DNA from: Candidatus Bathyarchaeum sp.
Lineage (GTDB): Archaea; Thermoproteota; Bathyarchaeia; Bathyarchaeales; Bathyarchaeaceae
Assembly (NCBI GenBank): GCA_003096235.1
Contig: PIXT01000137.1
Coordinates: 1-15,739, forward strand
Reading direction: 5' to 3'
DNA: 15,739 nucleotides
The notes under the pieces were generated by a model, which did no database searches, was not told where the DNA came from, and saw nothing but the letters and a program-made list of their open reading frames with translations. Positions 6,457 through 13,809 of this stretch are shown here, piece by piece (position 1 is the stretch's first letter; every line of letters begins with the position of its first letter). The position numbers were made by a program, and so were the translations under genes.

Positions 6457-7518
6457 ATGATTTCAAAGAGAGGAATAATTGTATGGATATCCGCGTTCGT
6501 AACTTTTCTAGCTATAATGGCTTCGTTCTCTATGGCAGTCTTACTTGTAAACGAGGGAGCAGGCGCCATTGTAACCCCTTACATCTTAGGCAACATAGCC
6601 GGTGCCCTAAGTGTAGAAATCTACTTGTGGATGTCCATAACGTTCACATTCATCTTTCTAGGAATCACATGCATACTCATATACCTAAAACAACCTCCTG
6701 ACCCTGAAATCGTTAAACTATTGCTAAAAGTAGGAGGAAACTTAGCTGCACTCAGAAAGACCCAAGAAAACTCAATAACAGAAATAGCCGAGCAAATTGA
6801 ATACGGCAGAAAAATAAATCAGAAATTTTTCAGCACAGTCAGCTCAGACCTCAAAGAAGACAAAAAAGAAACCATGGAAATTCTGGCAAACCACAGAAAA
6901 GCCTTCAAGAAAGTTCGCACAGACCTAATCTCTACAATAGAAACCAAGGCAACTGAAACAGGAGAAAAAATGTCTGCTGACCTGAAAAAACAAGAAACAG
7001 TCATGCTTGGAGTCAAACGCCTAAGCGAAGAAGGCACCACAGATTTGAAAAATCAGCGGGCAGAGCTTGAAGAGATTAAACTTAGACTCGAAAGAATCGA
7101 AGGCAACATGGTTCCCAATCAAGCTAATCTGAAGAGCCTTGACAATCCTGAGGACATAAAAGGAATCGGTCCAGCTTTAGGAAAAGAGTTGAGAACATTA
7201 GGCGTAACATCTGTTGGTGACTTTCTCACAACTGATCCATCGGTCATAGGAGAAAAAACGCGAATTTCAAAGGAGATGGCAGAAAACCTGCAAGCATCAG
7301 CTCAACTAATGATGATTCCGGGAGTAGACTCAAATGACGCTGAATTACTTATAGAATCTGGAATAAAATCTCGAAAAGAACTGGCAGCCCATGAACTGAT
7401 TCAGCTTAGCAGAAGAGTAGGCGAAATCGCCAAAATCTATGTTGACCAAGGCAAAATCTCCAAAGAAGACTATCCAACAATCGAAGAAATATCCGCTTGG
7501 ATACGAAATGCGCGATAA
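6457..7518 (+). CDS. Membrane-anchored coiled-coil protein with tandem HhH (DUF4332-like)
   Basis: 353 residues. There are two N-terminal membrane helices (about 6-31 and 52-77), then a long charged helical region (about 85-218) with heptad-like stretches. The tail has two helix-hairpin-helix motifs, IKGIGPALGKELRTLGV (234-250) and MIPGVDSNDAELLIESGI (286-303), spaced as in DUF4332-type domains. HhH pairs usually bind DNA without sequence preference, but this family has not been assigned a function with certainty. The topology suggests the coiled coil and HhH tail lie on one face of the membrane, most likely cytoplasmic. ATG 6457 has AAGGTG (6444-6449) 7 bases upstream. The next gene has its own promoter, so this is probably monocistronic. 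A role in tethering DNA or a complex to the membrane is inference. Confidence 0.82.
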   Translation: MISKRGIIVWISAFVTFLAIMASFSMAVLLVNEGAGAIVTPYILGNIAGALSVEIYLWMSITFTFIFLGITCILIYLKQPPDPEIVKLLLKVGGNLAALRKTQENSITEIAEQIEYGRKINQKFFSTVSSDLKEDKKETMEILANHRKAFKKVRTDLISTIETKATETGEKMSADLKKQETVMLGVKRLSEEGTTDLKNQRAELEEIKLRLERIEGNMVPNQANLKSLDNPEDIKGIGPALGKELRTLGVTSVGDFLTTDPSVIGEKTRISKEMAENLQASAQLMMIPGVDSNDAELLIESGIKSRKELAAHELIQLSRRVGEIAKIYVDQGKISKEDYPTIEEISAWIRNAR

Positions 7519-7546
7519 CCAGTGTTTGCTGTGCATAGAGCAATAG

Positions 7547-7554
7547 TTAAATAA
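7547..7554 (+). promoter_or_regulatory. TATA box of the DUF211/VIT operon
   Basis: TTAAATAA lies about 37 bases before the ATG at 7587. It predicts transcription starting near 7575 and a leader of about 10 bases, fitting the absence of a ribosome site. The next gene follows after 16 bases and has no promoter of its own. Confidence 0.5.
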
Positions 7555-7586
7555 CTCCCTAAGACTATAATGCTCGTCGTTCAAAA

Positions 7587-7883
7587 ATGATACGAAGACT
7601 TGTCTTAGATGTCTTAAAGCCGCATAAGCCAAATGTTGTTGAAGTTTCTGAAGCTCTCAGCCACCTAGAAGGCGTAGAAGGCGTAAACATAATAATCAAC
7701 GAGATAGACCAGCAAGTCGAAAACGCAAAAGTTATCGTTGCTGGGGTCTCTATAAGTTTTGAGGAGATTCAAAAGAAATTAGAGGAATTTGGTGCTACCA
7801 TACACTCTATCGACGAGGTTGCAGCGGGCAAAAGAATTGTTGAAGAAGTAAAAACGCCTCAAGACAGCTCTGCTAGAATGTAA
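7587..7883 (+). CDS. DUF211 family protein (MTH889-like)
   Basis: 98 residues matching the archaeal DUF211 family along its whole length: an opening strand (IRRLVLDVLKPHKP), a helix (VVEVSEALSHLEGVEGVNI), the EIDQQVENAKVIVAG strand-turn-strand, a second helix (FEEIQKKLEEFGATIHSIDEV) and the AAGKRIVEEVKTPQD end. The fold is ferredoxin-like. The MTH889 structure forms calcium-bound oligomers, but the physiological role is not established. The 16-base gap to a VIT1-like transporter suggests a joint operon, and the protein may sense or deliver divalent metal to the transporter (inference). The transcript is probably almost leaderless. Confidence 0.93.
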   Translation: MIRRLVLDVLKPHKPNVVEVSEALSHLEGVEGVNIIINEIDQQVENAKVIVAGVSISFEEIQKKLEEFGATIHSIDEVAAGKRIVEEVKTPQDSSARM

Positions 7884-7899
7884 GTTAGGTTAAGGCTTT

Positions 7900-8484
7900 A
7901 TGAAATTTCTTGATAAAATTAGGCGTTACATCCATATTAGTGGAGTAGCACCGATAAGCCGAAGATACTTTATAATGAATGCTTTTGACGGAGCCACAAC
8001 TGTGCTCGGTGTAGTGGTGGGTGCATACGCTGCTGGAATAACCAACGAAAGCTGGGTCATACTATCTGGTTTAGGCGCAACCATAGCCATGGGGCTATCA
8101 GGCTTTGCTGGATCATATATGGCTGAGGAAGCAGAAGGGGCAAAAAAGCTTAACAAATTAGAAAAGTCGATGCTTACTGAACTGAAAAACAGTGTCGTAG
8201 GTAAAGCAAGCCGGTTTGCCTCTGTTTGGGCAGCAATAATTGGAGGAGGGGCTCCTGCATTAACGGGTGCAGCCTGTTTATTGCCGTTCTTTCTTGTAAC
8301 TCAAGGTTTACTCTCCGTCAGTTTAGCAACCCAAATTTCCATAACTTTGGCTTTGGCGATAATGTTCTTGTTAGGTGCTGTTCTCGGAAAAATATCTTGC
8401 CGGAACATATTTCTTCATGGAGCAAAAATGCTGCTTGTTGGAGTAGTCCTAACGGTTCTCTTTTTCACGTTAAAGTTGACATAA
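7900..8484 (+). CDS. VIT1/CCC1-like (DUF125) metal transporter
   Basis: 194 residues of the VIT1/CCC1 family, which export Fe2+ or Mn2+ from the cytoplasm, usually by proton antiport. Five membrane segments are visible (about 28-48, 52-74, 106-133, 141-164 and 174-192). The first carries the family signature DGATTVLGVVVGAYAAG (30-46), and GSYMAEEAEG (71-80) sits at the cytoplasmic end of helix 2. The loop between helices 2 and 3 is short and lacks a ferritin-like insertion, as in simple archaeal members. ATG 7900 has a GGTTAAGG stretch just upstream. It shares a transcript with the DUF211 gene. Substrate metal cannot be read from the sequence. Confidence 0.87.
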   Translation: MKFLDKIRRYIHISGVAPISRRYFIMNAFDGATTVLGVVVGAYAAGITNESWVILSGLGATIAMGLSGFAGSYMAEEAEGAKKLNKLEKSMLTELKNSVVGKASRFASVWAAIIGGGAPALTGAACLLPFFLVTQGLLSVSLATQISITLALAIMFLLGAVLGKISCRNIFLHGAKMLLVGVVLTVLFFTLKLT

Positions 8485-8564
8485 TTTTAGTGATTACGGA
8501 GAATGTGTTAACAGTTATTAAGCTGTACATCTGATTCTTTAGCTAATCACAAACACAATATCAA

Positions 8565-9713
8565 ATGTTGTTGAGGCTGCTGTACTTGGTTGGACGAGAA
8601 ATACTTGAAGTGCTATACTCTCCAGTTAACGCTTTTCGTAAAATCATTGAAAAACCCGACTTCAAGGGAGTATTAATTGTATTATTACTTGTAATATCCG
8701 CAACAGTAGCTTTACAGTTTGTCTATAATGAAAGACAATTATACGAAAACAGGGCACCACAAGATGATCTCTGGACAGAAACGTTAACCAATCCTCACAT
8801 CTGGAGCTCCATCGAATCTGCTTCCCTAGATACACAAGATTACCAAATGGGAAACGGCAGCATCAGTTCTTCAGTCATGGACTCAACAAGCATTTGGCTA
8901 AAAATATTAGATATAGACGCCATCAACTGCTATGAGGAGACAGGCTACAATGAACTGTTCTTCTGGATAAATTGGAACAATGACGCTGGAGCGCCTCCAA
9001 CTTCAGGAACCCTAAAATTGTTCTCAGGAAGCGAAGACAGCTACTTTGAAACAGACATAACCAATCTTTTGCCTTCAAGCGGAGAATGGGGAAATACAAC
9101 CCTCAATGTGGGTCCAAATCAAGGCTGGGCTTCAAATAACTCTCCAGATTGGCAAAATATAACCGGAATCGAATTTACTTTAGTTTGGTCTGATTCGGCG
9201 AATCTGGCACTAAACATTGACGGCCTGTTTTTCAGGAACTACATCACATCAATCGAAGCTGCAGGGCTTGAAACCGCAATATTGTACATTCTCTTCTCGG
9301 TTACGTTTTCTGTTGGAATAAACTGGGTTCTCTGGGCAGGAATTTTGTTTATTGTCTCCAAACTTTTTGGAGAAGAACTAGGTAAATGGAACGTGGTCTT
9401 CGTGATTATTGGACACGCGTTCCTAGCTACTGCAGTTTACACTTTAGTAAGCACATTAATCTTCACTTCTCTTCCTATCTTGACTATGCCTGTAGAGTCT
9501 GATCTTCAAGTTGCTGCTTTCAGTGAGACATGGTTGCCGAACTTAGCCTACCAAGCGGGGACATTGATTCTGTGGGCAGGAGAAATTTGGATTGCTGCTC
9601 TTAGTGCAATAGTAATACGGCTCTTGAAAGATATCACTTGGGGAAAAGCTGCAACAATTTCTGCGGTAGCCTTTGGAGTGAGGTTTATCCTAAGAATTTT
9701 CTTTGGGCTCTAA
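8565..9713 (+). CDS. Yip1-like membrane protein with external beta-sandwich insert
   Basis: 382 residues. An amphipathic N-terminus (LEVLYSPVNAFRKIIEKPDFKG) and first membrane helix (about 34-53) match the start of prokaryotic Yip1-domain proteins. About 175 residues of non-membrane sequence follow, rich in Trp, Asn, Ser and Thr with alternating strands and ending near NIDGLFFRNY. This resembles galactose-binding or lectin-like beta-sandwiches, and it holds several N-x-S/T sites (NGS, NTT, NNS, NIT) that archaea could glycosylate. From about 229 the remaining Yip1-type helices follow (GLETAILYILFSV, WAGILFIVSKLFGEELGKW, GHAFLATAVYTL, LILWAGEIWIAALS). The insert should face outside. Function unknown; an envelope or carbohydrate-sensing role is inference. 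ATG 8565 lies 80 bases after the previous stop. Confidence 0.75.
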   Translation: MLLRLLYLVGREILEVLYSPVNAFRKIIEKPDFKGVLIVLLLVISATVALQFVYNERQLYENRAPQDDLWTETLTNPHIWSSIESASLDTQDYQMGNGSISSSVMDSTSIWLKILDIDAINCYEETGYNELFFWINWNNDAGAPPTSGTLKLFSGSEDSYFETDITNLLPSSGEWGNTTLNVGPNQGWASNNSPDWQNITGIEFTLVWSDSANLALNIDGLFFRNYITSIEAAGLETAILYILFSVTFSVGINWVLWAGILFIVSKLFGEELGKWNVVFVIIGHAFLATAVYTLVSTLIFTSLPILTMPVESDLQVAAFSETWLPNLAYQAGTLILWAGEIWIAALSAIVIRLLKDITWGKAATISAVAFGVRFILRIFFGL

Positions 9714-9736
9714 ATTTCAAGATCGGTGCGGTAAAG

Positions 9737-9744
9737 CTTATATC
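9737..9744 (+). promoter_or_regulatory. TATA box upstream of OB-fold gene
   Basis: CTTATATC lies about 42 bases before the in-frame ATG at 9783 and 114 before the preferred TTG start at 9855. Transcription would begin near 9766 and give a leader of about 90 bases. A second A/T box (ATTATA, 9829-9834) is about 24 bases before the TTG. The ten-mer ACAAAACGGA occurs twice in the leader (9773-9782 and 9834-9843). Confidence 0.4.
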
Positions 9745-9854
9745 TGACATTAAGCCTCCTTTCCTTTCGCCAACAAAACGGAATGAGCGTAAAGTCGTTA
9801 TGTGACGGGCTGTTTCATTTTTGGCGGCATTATACAAAACGGAGGAATACATAC

Positions 9855-10145
9855 TTGAAAATTAATGAATTAAGAGATGGAATGCGCAAAGTTGATGTTG
9901 AAGCAGACGTGGTCGAAAAATCAGACGTTCGAGAAGTTCGTTCAAGATACACCAACGAAACCTTCAGAGTTGCCGATGCCACAATAGAAGACGAAACAGG
10001 CAAAATAACATTGACCCTATGGAACGAGCAAACTGAACAAGTCAATGTTGGTGACCGCGTCAAAATCGAGAACGGTTACATCAAATCTTTTAGAGATGTG
10101 CTTCAGCTTAACTCGGGAAAGTATGGGACACTAACAGTCCTGTAA
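9855..10145 (+). CDS. Small OB-fold single-stranded nucleic-acid-binding protein
   Basis: 96 residues forming one OB fold of the archaeal SSB/RPA-like type: KINELRDGMRKVDVEADVVE, RVADATIEDETGKITLTLW, NVGDRVKIENGYIKSFRDVLQLNSGKYGTL. The conserved DETGxIxLTLWxxQ and VGDRVxIENGY motifs match stand-alone archaeal OB proteins thought to bind single-stranded DNA or RNA. Only one OB domain is present, so it would act as an oligomer or accessory factor. TTG 9855 is preferred because GGAGG (9841-9845) lies 9 bases upstream and the family begins with a Lys-Ile stretch here. An in-frame ATG at 9783 would add 24 residues with no family match. Confidence 0.85.
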   Translation: MKINELRDGMRKVDVEADVVEKSDVREVRSRYTNETFRVADATIEDETGKITLTLWNEQTEQVNVGDRVKIENGYIKSFRDVLQLNSGKYGTLTVL

Positions 10146-10157
10146 ACCCCCTTTTCT
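10144..10157 (+). terminator. C5-T4 terminator-like tract
   Basis: AAACCCCCTTTTCT starts inside the stop codon of the OB-fold gene. It is identical over 14 bases to the tract after the RHH gene at 1875-1888. Likely a pyrimidine-rich transcription stop; role inferred from position. Confidence 0.4.
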
Positions 10158-10238
10158 ATCTCAAATTAAGTCAAATACCATACGAAAACAGTGGATTTGA
10201 TCGAGATTTTTTTCAGCAAATCACGCGCTAAGAGTCAA

Positions 10239-10266
10239 TGTTAATATTAAAGAGAAAATATTAACA
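10239..10266. promoter_or_regulatory. tRNA-Gln promoter inside a 10-bp perfect inverted repeat
   Basis: TGTTAATATT (10239-10248) and AATATTAACA (10257-10266) are perfect reverse complements around an 8-base purine spacer (AAAGAGAA). The right arm is centred about 20-25 bases before the tRNA 5' end and fits a TATA box. The purine spacer directly upstream fits the TFB recognition element. The symmetrical arms could be a regulator site or a stem. Confidence 0.55.
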
Positions 10267-10281
10267 CAGAACGTACTGTTT

Positions 10282-10357
10282 AGCCCGGTAGTGTAGTGGA
10301 CAATCATGGAGGCCTTTGGAGCCTCTGACGGGAGTTCGAATCTCCCCCGGGCTACCA
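10282..10357 (+). tRNA. tRNA-Gln (anticodon UUG)
   Basis: Complete intron-less cloverleaf. The acceptor arms AGCCCGG (10282-10288) and CCGGGCT (10347-10353) pair fully. The D arm has a short three-pair stem (10291-10293 with 10305-10307). The anticodon stem GAGGC/GCCTC encloses loop CTTTGGA with anticodon TTG at 10316-10318. The T arm is GGGAG/CTCCC with loop TTCGAAT. Discriminator A10354 is followed by an encoded CCA. It reads CAA codons. Confidence 0.97.
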
Positions 10358-10390
10358 CTTTTGTTTCTTGTTCATATTAATCCTTTTTTA
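10358..10390 (+). terminator. T-rich tract after tRNA-Gln
   Basis: CTTTTGTTTCTTG directly follows the encoded CCA and CCTTTTTT lies at 10382-10389. T-rich runs of this kind stop archaeal RNA polymerase. CATATTAA at 10373-10380 may be the TATA box of the next gene, about 50 bases before its start. Confidence 0.4.
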
Positions 10391-10425
10391 GGTGCCTTTG
10401 AAGTATAGAATGTGCGGGAATGTGT

Positions 10426-11445
10426 ATGGGTTTCTTGCCGGGTAAGGTTCCAACCAAAGTTTTGGAACAGATAGTTTTCAAAAACTTGGGCGCAAAAAGA
10501 GATGATGTTGTTTTAAGTCCATCTATAGGTGAAGACGCAGCCATAGTCAAAGCTGGAAATCAAGTTTTGGCAATATCTTCGGACCCAATAACTGGAGCCG
10601 AAGAGTGGCTGGGCTGGTTGGCTGTTCATGTAAGCGCAAACGATGTTGCAACCCGTGGAGTTCAGCCCAGATGGTTCAATTCGATTATACTTTTGCCAAA
10701 AAATTCGACAACCGAACTAATCGAAAAAATTTGTACACAAATGGACAAAGCTGCACGCCAACTAGACATTTCGATAGTTGGTGGGCACTGCGAAGTCACT
10801 TTGGGCATAGAGCATCCGATAGTGACTGGATGTGCAATAGGTGTTGCCGAGAACGGAAAATACGTGACTTGTAGTGGAGCAAGAATAGACGACCAAATAA
10901 TCTTGACGAAAGGAACAGGAATAGAAGGAACAGCTATTCTGGCTTCAGACCGACGAGCAGAACTACTAACTGTTTTTGACGAAAGTTTCTTGGCAAAAGC
11001 AGAAAGTTTCTTCGAAAAAATCAGCGTTGTAAAAGATGCCCTTACGGCTTTCAGAATCGGAGGCGTCTCAGCTATGCATGATCCTACTGAGGGCGGAGTT
11101 GCGGGCGGATTGCATGAACTGGCTGACGCTGCAAACGTTGGCTTTAACGTTTATCAGGAGAAAATCTTTGTTCCTGAGGAAACCCGTAAAATTTGTGCAC
11201 ATTTCTGTGTTGACCCTCTTCAACTCATAAGCTCTGGGGCACTTCTTATTATAGCAAAAGAAGAGAAGGCATCCAACATAATCAAAGAGTTATCAAAGAG
11301 CGGGATTCAGGCTTCGATAATAGGTGAAGTGGTTGAGCCCAAGTTGGGAAGAAACCTAATCACAAAAGCTGGAGAAAAAACTAAGCTTGTTCGACCTGAC
11401 AATGATCATCTCTGGAAGGCACTCGAAAAGCCCACAAAAACTTGA
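10426..11445 (+). CDS. HypE/PurM-like AIR-synthase family protein
   Basis: 339 residues with the two-domain PurM fold. The N-terminal ATP-binding half has LPGKVP, GEDAAIV, SSDPITG, HVSANDVATRG and VGGHCEVT. The C-terminal half has DPTEGGVAGGLHELADAA and ends near DNDHLW. Relatives include HypE, which builds the cyanide ligand of NiFe hydrogenase on a C-terminal Cys. Here the protein ends in KPTKT with no terminal Cys, so it is a HypE-like AIR-synthase family member of unknown substrate rather than a proven HypE. No other hydrogenase maturation gene is nearby. ATG 10426 matches the family start (Met a few residues before LPxGKVP); ATG 10420 would add two residues. It is convergent with pyrG, with 8 bases between stops. 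Confidence 0.85.
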   Translation: MGFLPGKVPTKVLEQIVFKNLGAKRDDVVLSPSIGEDAAIVKAGNQVLAISSDPITGAEEWLGWLAVHVSANDVATRGVQPRWFNSIILLPKNSTTELIEKICTQMDKAARQLDISIVGGHCEVTLGIEHPIVTGCAIGVAENGKYVTCSGARIDDQIILTKGTGIEGTAILASDRRAELLTVFDESFLAKAESFFEKISVVKDALTAFRIGGVSAMHDPTEGGVAGGLHELADAANVGFNVYQEKIFVPEETRKICAHFCVDPLQLISSGALLIIAKEEKASNIIKELSKSGIQASIIGEVVEPKLGRNLITKAGEKTKLVRPDNDHLWKALEKPTKT

Positions 11446-11455
11446 TTTTTCTTTT
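11446..11455 (+). terminator. T-rich stop between convergent genes
   Basis: TTTTTCTTTT runs between the stop codon of the HypE-like gene and the end of pyrG. Only 8 bases separate the two coding regions, so transcripts from either side probably overlap the neighbouring 3' end. Confidence 0.35.
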
Positions 11456-13079
11456 AGAATTCTGGCTTTGCTTTTCCAAGTTTTTTGTCTATGCACGCTT
11501 TTATGAAGCCGTAATATTCTGGTTCGGGTTTAGTGGGTCTGCTCTTGAATTCGCCGTGGAACTGCGAAGCAAAGAAAAAGAATCTGCCTGGAAGCTCCAG
11601 AATCTCTTTTCGTCTGCAGTCGGGACTGTTGCCTGAAAAAACCATTCCATTCTGTTCTAGTGCGCTCCAGTAGTCTGGGTTTACTTCCCATCTGTGTCGG
11701 TGACGCTCAAAAATCGTGTCAACACCATAAAGCTTGTACGCGGTTGTGTTTTTGTTTACCCGAACCTCGTGTGCGCCTAAACGCATAGTTCCGCCCTTAT
11801 TGTTTACTGTTCTTTGTTCAGGCATCAAGTCAATCACAGGATGGTGTGTTTTTGGATTTATTTCCGTGCTGTTGGCTCCCTCAAACCCACAAACGTTACG
11901 GGCAAACTCGACAACCGCCAACTGGAATCCATAGCACACTCCCAGAAACGGCAAATTGTTTTCTCGTGCAAATTGGATGCCCCTGATTTTTCCTTCAGTT
12001 CCCCGTGGACCAAAACCGTAGGGAATAAAGATTCCATCATGCCCCTCAAGAAGCTTGATTCCATCTGCATTATTTTCTAGGCATTCTGCCTCGATGTAGT
12101 TTACCGTGACTTTTGTTTGGCATGCAGCGCCAGCGTGTCTGAACGCTTCGTTCATGCTCACGTAGCTATCAACCAAACCTGCATACTTGCCAATTAACGC
12201 TATCTTAACTTCGTGTTTGGGGTTTTCGAAACATTCTACAAACTTTTTCCACTCGTTCCATTCTGGAGCCTTTTTGGATATGCCTAAACGGTTGCAAATG
12301 TAGTTACCCATGCCCTGTTTATCCAAAATTAGTGGAACCTGATAAATTGAAGGAACATCATATGAACAGAAAACTGCCTCTTTGGGGATTGTACCAAACA
12401 GCGCTACCTTTCGAAGGGTTTCATCATCAATCATTTCCCTGCATCTAGCAACAATAGTGTCAGGCTGGATACCTATTCTGCGCAACTCGTTTACGCTGTG
12501 CTGAAGAGGCTTGGTTTTCATTTCTCCAGTGACATCCAAGATTGGAACAAGGGCAAGATGAACATAGAGTGTATTGTCAAAGCCTTCTTCTAAACGCATC
12601 TGGCGAATAGCCTCTAGGAATGGGAGTCCTTCAATGTCTCCTACTGTTCCCCCAAGCTCTGTCAAGACAACTTCCGCTTTTGATTGCTCTGCAACCATAC
12701 GTGTTCGTCTTTTAATCTCGTTAGTTACATGAGGAATAATCTGTACACATCTACCAAGAAAGTCGCCTCTTCTTTCCTTGTCGATAACTTCTTGGTATAT
12801 TTGTCCTGTTGTTACATTGTTTTCTTTTGGCAGGTTAACGTTCAGAAACCTTTCGTATCCGCCAAGGTCAAGGTCTGTTTCTCCACCGTCCTCTGTGACG
12901 AATACTTCTCCGTGGATGTAGGGGTTCATGGTTCCAGCGTCAACGTTCACGTAAGGGTCAACCTTAATGACTGTAACATCAAAGCCTCGAACCTGAAGCA
13001 TTTTACCTATCGAAGAAGTAACAATTCCTTTACCAACAGAGGAAAGCACGCCACCCGTTACAAAAATATACTTGACCAT
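11454..13079 (-). CDS. pyrG: CTP synthase (glutamine-hydrolysing)
   Basis: 541 residues, full length. Converts UTP, ATP and glutamine to CTP, the last step of pyrimidine nucleotide synthesis in the cytoplasm. The synthase domain (about 1-268) has TGGVLSSVGKGI (8-19), KVDPYVNVDAGTM (39-51), HGEVFV and the GGTVGDIEG motif (143-151). The glutaminase domain (about 290-535) has the Cys382-His508-Glu510 triad. Its motifs differ from the usual bacterial ones: YGFG instead of GGFG at the oxyanion strand (354-357), CYGFQ for CLGMQ, and FHGE for FHPE. ATG 13079 has GAGGG 8 bases upstream. Its expression signals beyond that are not clear. Confidence 0.98.
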   Translation of the reverse strand: MVKYIFVTGGVLSSVGKGIVTSSIGKMLQVRGFDVTVIKVDPYVNVDAGTMNPYIHGEVFVTEDGGETDLDLGGYERFLNVNLPKENNVTTGQIYQEVIDKERRGDFLGRCVQIIPHVTNEIKRRTRMVAEQSKAEVVLTELGGTVGDIEGLPFLEAIRQMRLEEGFDNTLYVHLALVPILDVTGEMKTKPLQHSVNELRRIGIQPDTIVARCREMIDDETLRKVALFGTIPKEAVFCSYDVPSIYQVPLILDKQGMGNYICNRLGISKKAPEWNEWKKFVECFENPKHEVKIALIGKYAGLVDSYVSMNEAFRHAGAACQTKVTVNYIEAECLENNADGIKLLEGHDGIFIPYGFGPRGTEGKIRGIQFARENNLPFLGVCYGFQLAVVEFARNVCGFEGANSTEINPKTHHPVIDLMPEQRTVNNKGGTMRLGAHEVRVNKNTTAYKLYGVDTIFERHRHRWEVNPDYWSALEQNGMVFSGNSPDCRRKEILELPGRFFFFASQFHGEFKSRPTKPEPEYYGFIKACIDKKLGKAKPEF

Positions 13080-13167
13080 CTAGTACGCCCTCATAATAAT
13101 AAACCCCTAAACTATGTTTACCGATAAAAATGCTTTCTACACAATGATGTATCTGCAAATAGTTACT

Positions 13168-13761
13168 TTATCTTCCCAATGTTTTACACTTCGCTTTGTT
13201 CAATATAGCTAAAGCCAGTTCACCCGCTTCTTTCATGTTTTTTCCAAGAGAAACAAAACCATGATTTTTCAAAACAACTACTTTGTTGTCTCCCAACACA
13301 TTCAACACTTCTTTTGCCAACTCTATCGTGCCTGACTCATACTCATTTTGAGTTACAGCCAACCCCAGTTTCTTTGCATTTGCTACTATAGTGTCGTTGT
13401 GTCCATGAAAAACAGCGTGTATTTCTTCACCCGATTTGTAAATTAGGTGATGCATTATCGACTCTGATGAGGGCTTCTTTTTTCCTTCAACAATAAACGT
13501 GTTATCTTTTTTGTTGTAATCTTTCACGTAAACAAAACAGTCATCAACTAAGTTTTCTTTGTTCTTCAGCCCCGACGCTGTTATCACAAAGCCCTCTTTT
13601 GACCTAAAACTCAGGTTGCCCGTATAATTTCCTCCAACCTCTGGAGTTAAACCATTTTTCTGGAACTTTTCACACCATTTTTTCAGTTCCCCAATTTTCG
13701 CGTCACTAGGAACATTGTCAGAGGCAAAAACCGTGTCAAACCTTATTTTTCCTTCTTTCAT
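13168..13761 (-). CDS. Class II aldolase/adducin family protein
   Basis: 197 residues with the zinc-dependent class II aldolase fold: GNLSFRS (48-54, substrate-phosphate loop of fuculose-phosphate aldolase), FVITASGLKNKE, Glu100 in PSSES (catalytic acid/base position), metal ligands His119 and His121 in FHGHND, and His167 in LKNHGFVSLG. Relatives cleave L-fuculose-1-phosphate or L-ribulose-5-phosphate or act on methylthioribulose-phosphate, so the substrate cannot be named. All three metal-binding His are kept, so it should be active. ATG 13761 lies about 27 bases after the predicted start site of its own TATA promoter. It is followed by pyrG on the same strand after 88 bases. Confidence 0.87.
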   Translation of the reverse strand: MKEGKIRFDTVFASDNVPSDAKIGELKKWCEKFQKNGLTPEVGGNYTGNLSFRSKEGFVITASGLKNKENLVDDCFVYVKDYNKKDNTFIVEGKKKPSSESIMHHLIYKSGEEIHAVFHGHNDTIVANAKKLGLAVTQNEYESGTIELAKEVLNVLGDNKVVVLKNHGFVSLGKNMKEAGELALAILNKAKCKTLGR

Positions 13762-13809
13762 TCAACCACTCAGCGGTCTAATTTTCAGGCGACCAAAGCC
13801 TAAAACTAC

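Noticed and set aside
12684..13127. 147-codon open frame on the plus strand opposite pyrG
   Set aside because: It is the antisense shadow of a full-length, well-conserved CTP synthase and has no protein-like features.
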